From positions 3,168,501-3,232,500 of the forward strand of contig NZ_JAJONA010000001.1 of assembly GCF_024699985.1 (NCBI RefSeq): a stretch of DNA of 64,000 nucleotides. Direction: 5' to 3'. The notes beneath the pieces were generated by a model that searched no databases, was not told the origin of the DNA, and was given only the letters and a program-made list of their open reading frames with translations. Shown here in pieces: positions 18,714 through 26,990 of the stretch. This DNA comes from Phenylobacterium sp. J367 (GTDB lineage: Bacteria; Pseudomonadota; Alphaproteobacteria; Caulobacterales; Caulobacteraceae). The position numbers and the translations under genes were made by a program. Position 1 is the stretch's first letter; the number at the start of each line of letters is the position of its first letter.

Positions 18714-19837
18714 AGGTCGAGCTCCATGTAGAGCAGGGCGAAGGCGGCATCGATCATGATGATCGCGAAGATGGCGTGCACCACGGCCGCGGTCACCCGC
18801 CGGCCGAGCGATTCCACGTCACCGCCGACCTCCAGGCCCTGGCGGCAGCCGATGCCGGCGATCACCGCCGCCATGACGGGCGCCTTGGAGAGCGCGATCC
18901 AGAAATGGGTGATGCCGACGTTGTCGACGATCCGCTGCAGGAAGAAGGCGGGGCCCAGGTCGAGCACCGACCATGTGACCGCCAGGCCGCCGGAGAGCCC
19001 CGCCAGCGTCGCCACGAAGGTCAGCAGCGGGATGGTCACCAGCATGGCGACGAACCTGGGCAGGACGAGCGCCTCGAACGGATCGACGCCCAGCACCCGC
19101 ATGGCGTCGACCTCCTGGTTCATCTTCATCGAGCCCAGTTCCGCGGCGAACGAGGAGGCCGAGCGGCCGGCCAGCAGGACGGCGGTGATGATGATGTTGA
19201 ACTCGCGCAGCACGGCGATGCCGATGAGTTCGACGGCGAACACCTCGGCCCCGAACTGGCGGAGCATGTTGGCGCCCAGCAGGCCGACGACCGCGCCGAT
19301 GAAGAACGAGGTGATCGCCACGATCGGGATGGCGTCGAGGCCCGCCCGCTCCATCAGGGTGACGATGGCCGGCCAGCGGATGCGTTGCGGCGCCGTGAAC
19401 AGGTGGACGCATGCCCGGCCCACCACCACCAGCAGGTGGCCGAGGAAACCCATGGTGTCGAGGAACTCGTGCCCGAGGTCGACGACGCCCTTGCCGATGC
19501 GGATGGTCAGGTCGTGAAAGCCCTTGGGCTCGTTGCGGACGACGGGCTCCCGGGTGACCGCTTCGGCGACAAGGGCCAGCAGGCGACTGGTCTCCGGCCT
19601 GGCCTTCACCTTCTCCAGGTCGAACTGCCCGCCGGCCGCACGGACCACGGCATAGGCCCCGGCGGTGTCCAGGCGGCGGACCTTCGCAAGGTCGATCGTA
19701 ACGTTGCTCAGGCCGTCGAGCGTGGCCGCGAGCCCACGCCCGGCCTCGCCGATGTGGTTCGCCGTCCAGTCGCCGCTCAGGCGGACCGTCGGGCGGTCCG
19801 TCGCGGGTTCGAGGCTGAAATCGGCGGGTTTCTCCAT
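18710..19837 (-). CDS. STAS-MlaE fusion permease
   Basis: The 375-residue protein has an N-terminal STAS-like domain (about 5-95, PTVRLSGDWTANHIGEAGR and the TIDLAKVRRLDTAGAYAV core) fused to an MlaE permease domain (about 120-370) with five or so hydrophobic segments. The MlaE signature ELGSMKMNQEVDAMRVLGVDPFEALVLPR is present. In E. coli the STAS partner is a separate protein (MlaB); here it is fused, as in many alphaproteobacteria. The start at 19837 opens straight into the STAS domain. It is the first gene of the four-gene exporter operon. Confidence 0.93.
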   Translation of the reverse strand: MEKPADFSLEPATDRPTVRLSGDWTANHIGEAGRGLAATLDGLSNVTIDLAKVRRLDTAGAYAVVRAAGGQFDLEKVKARPETSRLLALVAEAVTREPVVRNEPKGFHDLTIRIGKGVVDLGHEFLDTMGFLGHLLVVVGRACVHLFTAPQRIRWPAIVTLMERAGLDAIPIVAITSFFIGAVVGLLGANMLRQFGAEVFAVELIGIAVLREFNIIITAVLLAGRSASSFAAELGSMKMNQEVDAMRVLGVDPFEALVLPRFVAMLVTIPLLTFVATLAGLSGGLAVTWSVLDLGPAFFLQRIVDNVGITHFWIALSKAPVMAAVIAGIGCRQGLEVGGDVESLGRRVTAAVVHAIFAIIMIDAAFALLYMELDL

Positions 19838-20078
19838 CCGTGGACGGTCCAAAGCTCCCAAGCGTCCCCTGACGCGGCCGCGACCCGCGAGTCGCGCCGG
19901 CGAACGCGATGTGACCCTAGCAGACGCCACGCTGGGGTCCGAACGCCTTATGGCGCAGCTGCGTTCCGATGCCTTAAAGTCAAGCTCGGGCCCATTTTCG
20001 CCCCACTGCGCCCCCTAATCGTCGCGGTGTGGATTCGCCCTGACGCGAATCCGAGTGACGCAAGGCTGGAGAGTTGCG

Positions 20079-20402
20079 TTGAGCCGCCAGATCGAAATCG
20101 CCGGAAAGTCCGGCGCCCGCTACCGTTACACCGCCATGGAAGAGGATCGCTTCATCGCGCCTGCCGGGGCCAACTACGTCATCGCCGAAGTGTCCAGCGA
20201 GGGCGCGCGCGTCGTCTTCGCCGGCGAGACCGACAATCTGGCGAACCTTTCGTGGCGCCCGCCGCTGGAGGCGGCGCGGAAGAAGTTCGGCCAGGCCCAG
20301 CTCCTGACCCGCCTCAACGTCACCCGCGCGGTGCGCGAGGCCGAGCGGGCCGACCTCATCGAGGAACACCAGCCGCCGATGAACACCGAGAAGCGGACCT
20401 AG
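20079..20402 (+). CDS. Conserved hypothetical small protein
   Basis: This protein of about 107 residues has no recognised domain. It is soluble, with a central segment rich in beta-forming residues (ARYRYTAMEEDRFIAPAGANYVIAEV) and a charged helical C-terminus. A TTG at 20079 is preceded at the right distance by GGAGAG, making it a better start than the in-frame GTG at 20055, which has no ribosome-binding site. It is divergent from the MlaE operon and 32 bp before the YdcF-like gene. Its function is unknown. Confidence 0.7.
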   Translation: MSRQIEIAGKSGARYRYTAMEEDRFIAPAGANYVIAEVSSEGARVVFAGETDNLANLSWRPPLEAARKKFGQAQLLTRLNVTRAVREAERADLIEEHQPPMNTEKRT

Positions 20403-20434
20403 TCCCGGTCCCGGAACAGCGCCAAGCTGCCGGC

Positions 20435-20944
20435 GTGGAGTCGCCGGCCCTCATCGTCATCTTCGGAGCCGCCGTGCGGGCCGACGGGACGCCGTCGCCG
20501 GCGCTCGCTCGGCGGATCGGCTATGCGCTGGAAGCCGCACGGGTGCGTCCCGAGGCGCTGGTGTTCTGTTCCGGCGGCGTGGGGGAGGTCGGGCCCTCGG
20601 AGGCCTCGGTGATGGCCGAGGCGCTGGCCGAGGCCGGCGTGGCCCGTCGCCGGCTGGTGCTCGACGAGGCGAGCCTCGACACCCTCGACAGCGTGGTCGC
20701 CGTCGCGCGCTTCCTGAAGGCGAGGGGCGCAGCCCGCTGCATCGTCTGCAGCGACCGCTATCACCTGCCTCGCATCCGCCTGATGCTCCGCGCGTTGGGC
20801 ATAGCCGCGGACCCCGGTCCGCTGGCCCCCGGCCGCGGCGGCACGCGACGCGCCTACTGGTGGAAGATGCAGCTCAGGGAAGCCCTCGCCATCCCGTACG
20901 ACCTGGCCCTCGTCCTTCTGAAGCGGCGCCGGCTGCTGGCGTGA
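20435..20944 (+). CDS. YdcF/SanA-type DUF218 protein
   Basis: The 169-residue protein carries the DUF218 pattern: LIVIFGAAVRADGTPSPALARRI at the N-terminus, VFCSGGVGEVGPSEASVMAEAL near residue 47, and CSDRYHLPRIRLML near 108. The conserved Ser-Gly-Gly and the acidic EA-x-VMAE residues place it with the ElyC/SanA/YdcF group, implicated in envelope integrity. It lacks the N-terminal TM helix of SanA. GTG at 20435 is the likely start, and the stop overlaps the next start (GTGA). Confidence 0.85.
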   Translation: MESPALIVIFGAAVRADGTPSPALARRIGYALEAARVRPEALVFCSGGVGEVGPSEASVMAEALAEAGVARRRLVLDEASLDTLDSVVAVARFLKARGAARCIVCSDRYHLPRIRLMLRALGIAADPGPLAPGRGGTRRAYWWKMQLREALAIPYDLALVLLKRRRLLA

Positions 20945-21663
20945 GCCGAATCCGGATCGCAACCGCCGGCTGGGCCGCGCCGCGCACCGTCCGTCACCGC
21001 TTCCCCGACGCCGCCAGCGGGCTGCAGCGGTACGCCGGCCGCTTCGACGCCGCCGAGATCAACTCCAGCTTCTACCGCGCACACCGGGCCTCCACCTGGG
21101 CGCGCTGGGCGGACGAGACGCCGGCCGGCTTCCGCTTCGCCGTGAAGGCGCCGAAGACGATCACCCATGAGCGCCGCCTGGCCGACAGCGCCGAGCTGCT
21201 CCACGCCTTCCTCGCCGAGGCGCGGCTGCTGGGCCCGAAGCTTGGCCCGATCCTCGTGCAACTGCCGCCGAGTCTGGCGTTCGACCTGGCCGTGGCGGCC
21301 GGCTTCCTCGAGACGCTCCGCGCCCGGTACGACGGTCCCGTCGCCCTCGAGCCGCGGCATCCGACCTGGTTCGAGGCGGGGGCCGAGGCGCTGCTGGTGG
21401 CGGCGCAGGTCGCCCGGGTCTCCGCCGACCCGCCGCGCCATCCGGCCGACGCCCGGCCCGGCGGCTGGCCGGGGCTGGCGTACTGGCGGCTGCATGGCTC
21501 CCCGCGCATGTACTACTCGGCCTACGACCCCACCCATCTCGAAGCCCTGGCCGCCCAGCTCCGCGCCTCGCCGGCGCAGGAGGCCTGGTGCGTGTTCGAC
21601 AACACCACCTCGGGCGCGGCGGCCGAGAACGCGCTCGACCTCCTGGAGATGCTGGCCGGTTGA
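20941..21663 (+). CDS. DUF72 family protein
   Basis: The 240-residue protein matches the DUF72 (YecE-like) family, which adopts a TIM-barrel fold of unknown activity. Markers are IRIATAGWAA at the N-terminus, AAEINSSFYRAHRASTWARWADETP near residue 40, FRFAVKAPKTITHERRL, and LAYWRLHGSPRMYYSAYDPTHL near 185. GTG at 20941 overlaps the preceding stop. The length is normal. Context gives no specific role. Confidence 0.9.
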   Translation: MSRIRIATAGWAAPRTVRHRFPDAASGLQRYAGRFDAAEINSSFYRAHRASTWARWADETPAGFRFAVKAPKTITHERRLADSAELLHAFLAEARLLGPKLGPILVQLPPSLAFDLAVAAGFLETLRARYDGPVALEPRHPTWFEAGAEALLVAAQVARVSADPPRHPADARPGGWPGLAYWRLHGSPRMYYSAYDPTHLEALAAQLRASPAQEAWCVFDNTTSGAAAENALDLLEMLAG

Positions 21664-21672
21664 CAGGCCGTG

Positions 21673-21684
21673 TTACGGATGTAA
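21673..21684. promoter_or_regulatory. Putative BlaI-type operator (TTAC-N4-GTAA)
   Basis: A perfect short dyad TTAC-GGAT-GTAA lies about 40 bp upstream of the MotA-like gene. It resembles the dyads bound by BlaI/MecI repressors, and a BlaI-family gene lies immediately downstream in the same direction. The sequence between DUF72 and this gene is only 60 bp, so the site would overlap the promoter. The operator assignment is inferred from position and motif. Confidence 0.5.
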
Positions 21685-21723
21685 TCTCACAAAACTACAA
21701 CCATAAAACGGGAGATGACGCCG

Positions 21724-22284
21724 ATGATCCGCCGCCTGAGCTGGAGCGCCGGAGCGCTCGCCTTCCTGATCGGGGCCAGTGCCGCCGCCCAGACCGCCGT
21801 GGCGCCGGCCGATCCGCCGTTCGCCCTGGTGGCAGAGGCGGACCGCCTGACTTTCCCCGCCGTGTTTGCCGATGCCGATATCGTCATGAAGCTCGTGATG
21901 GCCGGGCTGGCGATCTCGGCCCTCGCCGCCGCGGCGATCTGGGTGGCGCAGGCGACCCGGCTCCGGCCGGCCAGCCTCCCGGGCGCTCTGGCCTACCTCT
22001 CCGGCCTGGGGTCGGCCGGCCCGCTGATCGGCTTCTTCGGAGCCTGCTACACCCTGATGGCGTCCTGCATCGGCATGGCCAACGTCCGCCCGGCGCCGTC
22101 GCTATCGATCCTCGCGCCCGGCTTCGCCGAGGCCCTTCTGGCGGCCATGCTGGGCCTGCTGGCCGCCGCCATCGGGGTGATCGCCCACCGCCACCTGAAG
22201 GCCAAGGTATATGGCCTGGAGGCCGAGGACGCCGCCGCCGAGCCCGTGCAGACTCTCCCTCGCCAGGCGCGCGCAACGGCATAG
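21724..22284 (+). CDS. MotA/TolQ/ExbB-like membrane protein
   Basis: This protein of about 186 residues has a signal-like N-terminus and three further hydrophobic segments. The LSGLGSAGPLIGFFGACYTLM stretch followed by ILAPGFAEALLAAMLGLLAAAIGVIAHRHL resembles the proton-channel family signature (GLLGTVxG...ISEALxxTAxGLxVAI). An ATG at 21715 is also possible, but the GGGAG ribosome-binding site is better spaced for 21724. It sits directly upstream of blaI-like and blaR1-like genes and behind a BlaI-type dyad. It may therefore be the gene that the pair controls; no beta-lactamase is present. The assignment to the MotA/ExbB family is moderate. Confidence 0.65.
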   Translation: MIRRLSWSAGALAFLIGASAAAQTAVAPADPPFALVAEADRLTFPAVFADADIVMKLVMAGLAISALAAAAIWVAQATRLRPASLPGALAYLSGLGSAGPLIGFFGACYTLMASCIGMANVRPAPSLSILAPGFAEALLAAMLGLLAAAIGVIAHRHLKAKVYGLEAEDAAAEPVQTLPRQARATA

Positions 22285-22293
22285 ACTGCGCCC

Positions 22294-22665
22294 ATGACCA
22301 GAATCTCGGCCGCGGAAAGCCACATCATGGAAGCGCTCTGGGCGGGCGACCCGCTCAGCGCCGACGAGATCGTGGCCACCGTCGGTCCCGCCCAGAGCTG
22401 GGGCGAGGCGACGGTGAAGACCCTGATCAACCGCCTGCTCAAGAAGAAGGCGCTGGTCTCGGAGCGGGCGGGCGGCCGGACCCGATATCGCCCGCTGATC
22501 AGCCGGGCCGACTATGTGATGGGCGAGAGCCAGGGCCTGCTCGACCGCCTGTTCGGCGGCGAGCTCGCGCCGCTCGTCGCCCACTACGCCAAGCATCGCC
22601 CCCTGGCGCCGGATGAGGTGAACCGCCTCAAGCGCCTGATCGACGAGCTGGACGACGATGAATAG
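22294..22665 (+). CDS. BlaI/MecI/CopY family transcriptional repressor
   Basis: The 123-residue winged-helix repressor starts ISAAESHIMEALWAGDPLSADEIV and continues GEATVKTLINRLLKKKALVSERAGGRTRYRPLIS, the classic penicillinase-repressor fold (Pfam Penicillinase_R). The C-terminal part is the dimerisation helix region. In this family the repressor is inactivated when a BlaR1-type membrane protease is activated. Here the protease gene overlaps by 8 bp downstream, so the pair is coupled. Confidence 0.93.
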   Translation: MTRISAAESHIMEALWAGDPLSADEIVATVGPAQSWGEATVKTLINRLLKKKALVSERAGGRTRYRPLISRADYVMGESQGLLDRLFGGELAPLVAHYAKHRPLAPDEVNRLKRLIDELDDDE

Positions 22666-23463
22666 CCCGCTCGCCGTGATCCTCGGTCCCGATCCGCTGG
22701 CCGGCCTGGTCACGGCGGCGGTCTATGTGAACCTGGCCGGCGCCGCGGCGGTCCTGGCGGTGATGGCGCTGCGCCTGCCGCTCCGTCGGGCGATCGGGCC
22801 GCAGGCCGCCTACGGACTCTGGGGCCTGCCGCCGGCGGCTGGCGGTCTGGCCCTCTTCGCCTTCCTCGTGCAGGCGCCGGAGACGCGGATGGCGGCGCCC
22901 GCCCCGGGCCCGGCGCTCGTCGCCGTGTGGGCGGCCGGCGCCCTGGCGCTGGCGGCGCTGTTCGCCGGCGCCCAGGCGCGGTTCGCCCTGGCGCTGCGCC
23001 GCGGCCTCACCGGGCCGGCGGTGGTCGGATTGATCTCGCCGCGCATCGTGATGCCGCCGGACGATGGGGCATACAGCGCCCATGAGCGCGAGCTGATCCG
23101 CGCCCACGAGCGCCAGCACATCGCCCGCAAGGACACCCGCGCCGTGGCCTTCCTGGCGCTCAGCCGCTGCCTCTTCTGGTTCAACCCGCTGTTCCACCTG
23201 GCCGCGCCGATGGTCCGGCTGGACCAGGAGCTGGCCTGCGACGCCGCCGTGGTGATCAACCGTCCCGCCTGCCGGGCCGCCTACGCCCGGGCGCTCCTGA
23301 AGACGCAACTCGCCGCCACGCCGCTGCCGATCGGGTGCTACTGGCCGGCGAGGGGGTGCATCCGCTGGAAGTCCGCGTGGGCGAGCTCGCGGCCCGGGGC
23401 CGCTTCCCCGGTGGCCGCGGCCCGCGCTCGCAGCCAGGGCCCGTGGACGCGATCCGGCCCTGA
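22658..23463 (+). CDS. M56/BlaR1-type membrane metallopeptidase; frame broken near 3' end
   Basis: The protein is about 268 residues when corrected. It has several TM helices, and the zinc-protease motif H-E-R-x-H appears as RAHERQHIARKD near residue 150. An acidic third ligand follows in RLDQELACDAAVV, typical of M56 peptidases. It lacks the large extracellular penicillin-binding sensor domain of BlaR1. Read as given, the frame continues to 23506 inside a repeat element. Adding one G to the run at 23352-23356 gives CYWPARGVHPLEVRVGELA and a stop at 23461-23463, before the repeat, which matches the family ending. It probably cleaves or triggers cleavage of the BlaI-like repressor. Confidence 0.85.
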
Positions 23464-23468
23464 GCCGA

Positions 23469-23568
23469 GAGCATTTTCCGCCGAAGCGGAGGCCGGTTCG
23501 GCGTAGAAAATGCTCCAAATTCAAAGTGTCCTGAGCGAAATCTGATTCTATCGAAGCGGATTTCGCTC
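23469..23568. repeat. Composite palindromic repeat: two consecutive hairpins
   Basis: Two hairpins lie back to back between convergent genes. The first (23469-23515) has 10-bp perfect arms GAGCATTTTC/GAAAATGCTC with an inner CGCCGAA/TTCGGCG. The second (23533-23568) has arms GAGCGAAATC/GATTTCGCTC. Elements of this look are dispersed in Caulobacterales intergenic regions, so it is probably a REP-type or MITE-like repeat. It may also serve as a bidirectional terminator for blaR1-like and aqpZ. Confidence 0.75.
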
Positions 23569-24276
23569 TAGGTCGCGCTCCGCAGGGTGGTGTCGATCCG
23601 CTCGGGCTCGGGGGGGCGTCGCGGCCTTGAGCAGTCCCAGGCGGAACGGGAGCGCGCCCAGCGCCGCGCCGATCAGCGGGGCGACGATGAACAGCCAGAG
23701 CTCGCCGAGCGCCTCGCCGCCGGCGAGCACCGCCGGGCCGAAGCTGCGCGCCGGGTTCACCGAGACGCCGGTCACCTGGATGCCGACGATATGGATCGCC
23801 GCCAGCGTCAGTCCGATCGACAGGCCCGCGAAGCCGGCGGCCGCGCCGGGCCCGGTGGACCCCAGGATGACGGCGACGAAGAGCGCGGTCATCACCACCT
23901 CGAAGCCGGCCGCGGAGCCCAGGCTGTATTCGCCGAGATACCCCGGGCCCCAGCCGTTCTGTCCGAGGTTGGACGTGTCGCCGGCGATGGCCGCCAGGAT
24001 GCCCGCGCCCGCCAGCGCGCCCAGGAACTGGGCCGCCCAGTAGAGCAGCATCTCGGCGAAGGTCATCCGCCCGGCCAGGAACACCCCCAGGCTGACGGCG
24101 GGGTTCACGTGCCCGCCGGAGATGGGCCCCAGGCCATAGGCGAGCGCGACGATCGCGAAACCGAACGCCAGCGCGATGCCGAGTTGGCCGACCGTGTCGC
24201 CGGCCAGGACGGCCGCGCCGCAGCCGAAGAGCACGAGGATCAGGGCGCCGATCAGTTCGGCGAGGAACTTCGACAT
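23568..24276 (-). CDS. aqpZ: Aquaporin Z; frame broken near 3' end
   Basis: The water channel is about 235 residues after correction, with six TM helices and both NPA loops (SGGHVNPAVS and TGVSVNPARS). The aromatic/Arg selectivity residues fit AqpZ: Arg after the second NPA and the His in the LAAIHIVGI helix. The C7 run (plus-strand G7 at 23610-23616) probably has one base too many. Without it the protein ends PEPERIDTTLRSAT with a stop at 23568-23570; with it the frame runs on into the repeat to 23548. The formylglycine-generating-enzyme-like gene lies 4 bp upstream and may be co-transcribed. Confidence 0.93.
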
Positions 24277-24280
24277 GGGC

Positions 24281-25213
24281 TCAATCTCCTTTGGGCGGCT
24301 GGCGGACCACGCAGCGGAAGCCCACGTGCGAGGTCGAGATGTCGATGGGATGCGCGCGGCGCGCGGCCGGGCGGCAGCAGCGGCAGTGGTCCGGCCCGCA
24401 GAGGTGCGAGCCGCCCTTCAGCACCTTGCGCGGGATGCCGGCGTCGGCCAGTTCCGGATCGCACCGGGTGAGGGCGCGGCTGTTGCGGCGACCCGCGTCG
24501 GGCCACCAGTCCTTGGTCCACTCCCAGACGTTGCCGATCATGTCGCGCAGGCCGTAGCCATTGGCGGGATAGACGCCGACAGGGGTTGTACGGCCGTCCC
24601 GCCCGGTCGTGGGCCGCGCCCTGGGAAGCTGGTCCTGCCAGGTATTGGCCCTGGCGCGACCGCAGGGGCCAAGGCCGTCCCCCCAGGCGAGCTCCGCGCC
24701 GTCCAGGCCGCCGTGGGCGGCGAATTCCCACTCGGCCTCCGTGGGGAGGTCCTTGCCGACCCAGAGCGCATAGGCCTGGACGTCCAGCCACGCCACATGG
24801 ACCACCGGATGGTCCCAGAGCCCGGCCAGCGTACTGCCCGTCCCCTCGGGCGAGCGCCAGCTCGCGCCGGGGACGTAGCGCCAGCCGTCCACCGGCTGAC
24901 CCTCGGGCCCGCCGAACACGAAGGAGCCGGCCACGCCAATCTGCGGCGGCAGCATGAGCGCCGGCGGCAGGTGGTCGTCGGCGATCTCGGCGAAGGTGAG
25001 CCAGCCGGTCTCGTCCACGAAGCGGGCGTACTCGCGGTTCGTCACCGGATGCAGGTCGATCCAGAACCCGGCCACGGAGACCTGCTGTCCGGGCCGTCCG
25101 CCTGAGCGTCGGCGGTCCGCGCCCATGCCGAAGGCGCCGCCCTCGACCCAGACCATGCCGCGCCGGACGGCGGCCGCGCCGCGGGGCTCGGGAAAGGCGA
25201 GGACCGCCCCCAT
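24281..25213 (-). CDS. Formylglycine-generating enzyme family protein (SUMF1/FGE-like)
   Basis: The 310-residue protein spans the whole FGE-sulfatase domain: MVWVEGGAFGMGAD near residue 20, FWIDLHPVTNREYARFV, WRYVPGASWRSPEG, VHVAWLDVQAYALWVGKDLPTEAEWEFAAHGG, and GNVWEWTKDWW. The copper-binding catalytic Cys pair seen in aerobic FGEs (GGS-x-LC-x4-C) is present as GGSHLCGPDHC. It may thus convert a sulfatase cysteine to formylglycine with O2. No sulfatase is encoded in the window. The gene lies just upstream of aqpZ on the same strand. No signal peptide is obvious. Confidence 0.9.
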   Translation of the reverse strand: MGAVLAFPEPRGAAAVRRGMVWVEGGAFGMGADRRRSGGRPGQQVSVAGFWIDLHPVTNREYARFVDETGWLTFAEIADDHLPPALMLPPQIGVAGSFVFGGPEGQPVDGWRYVPGASWRSPEGTGSTLAGLWDHPVVHVAWLDVQAYALWVGKDLPTEAEWEFAAHGGLDGAELAWGDGLGPCGRARANTWQDQLPRARPTTGRDGRTTPVGVYPANGYGLRDMIGNVWEWTKDWWPDAGRRNSRALTRCDPELADAGIPRKVLKGGSHLCGPDHCRCCRPAARRAHPIDISTSHVGFRCVVRQPPKGD

Positions 25214-25547
25214 GCTAGGCGACGCCCACCGGGCCCGCCGGGCGTCCGCTCGCTGTCTTCGGGGACCCGGGCATCGTTTTCCTCCGTGGCGAAGCTCAAC
25301 ACGGAGGGGTGGGGGCCACGATCAGGTCAGCGCCCCAGGCACGGCGCGGGCCCGACCGGGGCAGGGGTCGGAAATCCCTGCCGGCGGGGCGGGAGGCGCC
25401 TGGCGCGCCGACCCGGACATGGTTCTCAGGGTTTAACCTGAGCCCACAATCCGGACTTAAGTGTAGATTGCTACCGTGGGTGTCTGGGGTCGCTGCTTCG
25501 CGCGAGAGTCGTGTCGACGCGCCGGCCGGCGGGATGGGAGGCGCACC
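25214..25547. other. Intergenic region without recognised gene
   Basis: This 334-bp stretch separates the divergent FGE-like gene and the PAS kinase. Short open frames exist on both strands but have no domain features or ribosome-binding sites. The part near the kinase is less GC-rich (about 25430-25480), with CCCAC and GTGGG arms around an AT-richer segment. This could contain the kinase promoter, but no confident element can be named. Confidence 0.5.
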
Positions 25548-26990
25548 ATGACGTGCGCGCAGCGCGAGTTCGCCGACCTCTTGCCTATGGAAGCCTACGA
25601 GAGCCTGTTCCGCCATGCGCCGGCCGCGCTGGCGCTTGCCGTTCCTGCCGAAGGCGGACCGGTGATCCTCCAGGCCAATGACGCTTTCCTGCGCCTGCTG
25701 GACCGGCCGCGCAGCCGGGTTGAGGGGCGCAGGATCGAAGCCGTTTTCACCGCCCTGGCCGGGGACCAGATGCTCGCCGCCGTGGAACGCTGCCTCGGCG
25801 ATCAGGCGGCGTTCCGGATTCGGATCGCGATCGGCAAGGGGACCCAGCTGGTCCGCATGCTTGTGGACCTGCGCCGGGTGGAAGACGCCGCGCCGCCGCA
25901 GGTGATCTTGAGCCTGACGCCGCTGGGCGAGGCCCTCGGCCTGGCCGAACTGGGCGAGAGCGGGGTCATCGCCGAGGTCGGACCGCTCAGCCGGGGCCTG
26001 CTCTACATCCACGACGTCGGCAACGGGCTGCTCCGGTACGGGCGCCACCCCCTGGTCAACCGGCTGGGCCTGCCCAGGTGCCCCGTGGCTCTGGCGGTCG
26101 TGCGCGACCTCGTCCACCCCGACGATGCGGAGCGCTGGCGGCAGTTCGCCATCGAACGGGCTGCGGCCGAGGACGATCGGGTCGGAAAGGCCACGTTCCG
26201 CATGCGCGGCGTCGACGGCGACTGGCTCTGGATCAACATCCGCGCGCGGGCCTTCACCCGCGACGCCGACGGCAAGGTTCAGCGGGTTATCGGCGTCGCC
26301 ACCGACCTGACCGACGAATACAACCACGCCGAGGCCCTGACCCAGGCGGCGACGGCGCTCGCCCGAGCCGAGATGCAGGAGCGCCGGCGGATCGGCCGGG
26401 AGCTGCACGACTCCACCGCCCAGCTGCTGGCCGGCGCACGCCTCAGCCTCACCGCCCTCGAGCGGCGCCTGGATCCCGGCTCGCCGGCGCGCCACGCGCT
26501 GGAGGACGCGCGCGAGGCGGTGGCCGGGGCGCAGAACGAGATCCGCAACTTCTCCTACATGCTTCACCCGCCGCCGCTGCAGGACCAGGGCCTGGAGCGG
26601 GCGGTGCGGGCGTTCGCGGCCGGCTTCGGACGCCGGACGGGCCTGGATATCTCGGTGACCGTCTCGCGCGGGCAATGGCGGATCGATTTCCCGATGCAGG
26701 TCGCCCTGTTCCGGGTGGTGCAGGAAGCTCTGATGAACGTGGTCCGGCATGCGGGCGCCCGGAAGGCCTGGGTGCGCCTGCGGCGTCAGGGTCCGGAGAT
26801 CAGCCTCGAGGTCGAGGACGATGGGATCGGCCTCTCCAGCCAGAGCGCAGACGAGATCCTCGCGGGCGTCGGGGTCAGCGGAATGAAGGCCCGCATGCTC
26901 CAGCTCGGCGGCGATCTCCAGCTTCTCCCCGGCGCCAAGGGCCTGAAGGTGCAGGCGCGCGTCACGGAGCGCTCGGCGCCCCTGGACTAG
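25548..26990 (+). CDS. PAS-domain sensor histidine kinase, HisKA_3 (NarX/DesK-like) type
   Basis: The 480-residue soluble kinase has an N-terminal PAS domain (about 15-130). A second PAS domain (about 150-265) ends in the PAC-like WLWINIRARAFTRDADGKVQRVIGVATDLTD. A HisKA_3 transmitter follows, with acceptor His in ERRRIGRELHDSTAQLLAG. The C-terminal HATPase_c has VVQEALMNVVRHAGA (N box) and DDGIGL/GVSGMKARM (G boxes). Such kinases normally pair with NarL/FixJ-type regulators, but none is adjacent. ATG at 25548 follows GGGAGGCG and is preferred over the upstream in-frame start at 25476. It ends in a CTAG shared with the convergent hydrolase gene. Confidence 0.9.
   Translation: MTCAQREFADLLPMEAYESLFRHAPAALALAVPAEGGPVILQANDAFLRLLDRPRSRVEGRRIEAVFTALAGDQMLAAVERCLGDQAAFRIRIAIGKGTQLVRMLVDLRRVEDAAPPQVILSLTPLGEALGLAELGESGVIAEVGPLSRGLLYIHDVGNGLLRYGRHPLVNRLGLPRCPVALAVVRDLVHPDDAERWRQFAIERAAAEDDRVGKATFRMRGVDGDWLWINIRARAFTRDADGKVQRVIGVATDLTDEYNHAEALTQAATALARAEMQERRRIGRELHDSTAQLLAGARLSLTALERRLDPGSPARHALEDAREAVAGAQNEIRNFSYMLHPPPLQDQGLERAVRAFAAGFGRRTGLDISVTVSRGQWRIDFPMQVALFRVVQEALMNVVRHAGARKAWVRLRRQGPEISLEVEDDGIGLSSQSADEILAGVGVSGMKARMLQLGGDLQLLPGAKGLKVQARVTERSAPLD

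Noticed and set aside
18776..20400. Long plus-strand open frame across the MlaE operon promoter and coding region
   Set aside because: It is antisense to the STAS-MlaE permease and reads Arg/His/Gln-rich non-protein-like sequence; only its last part (20435-20944) is a genuine DUF218 gene.
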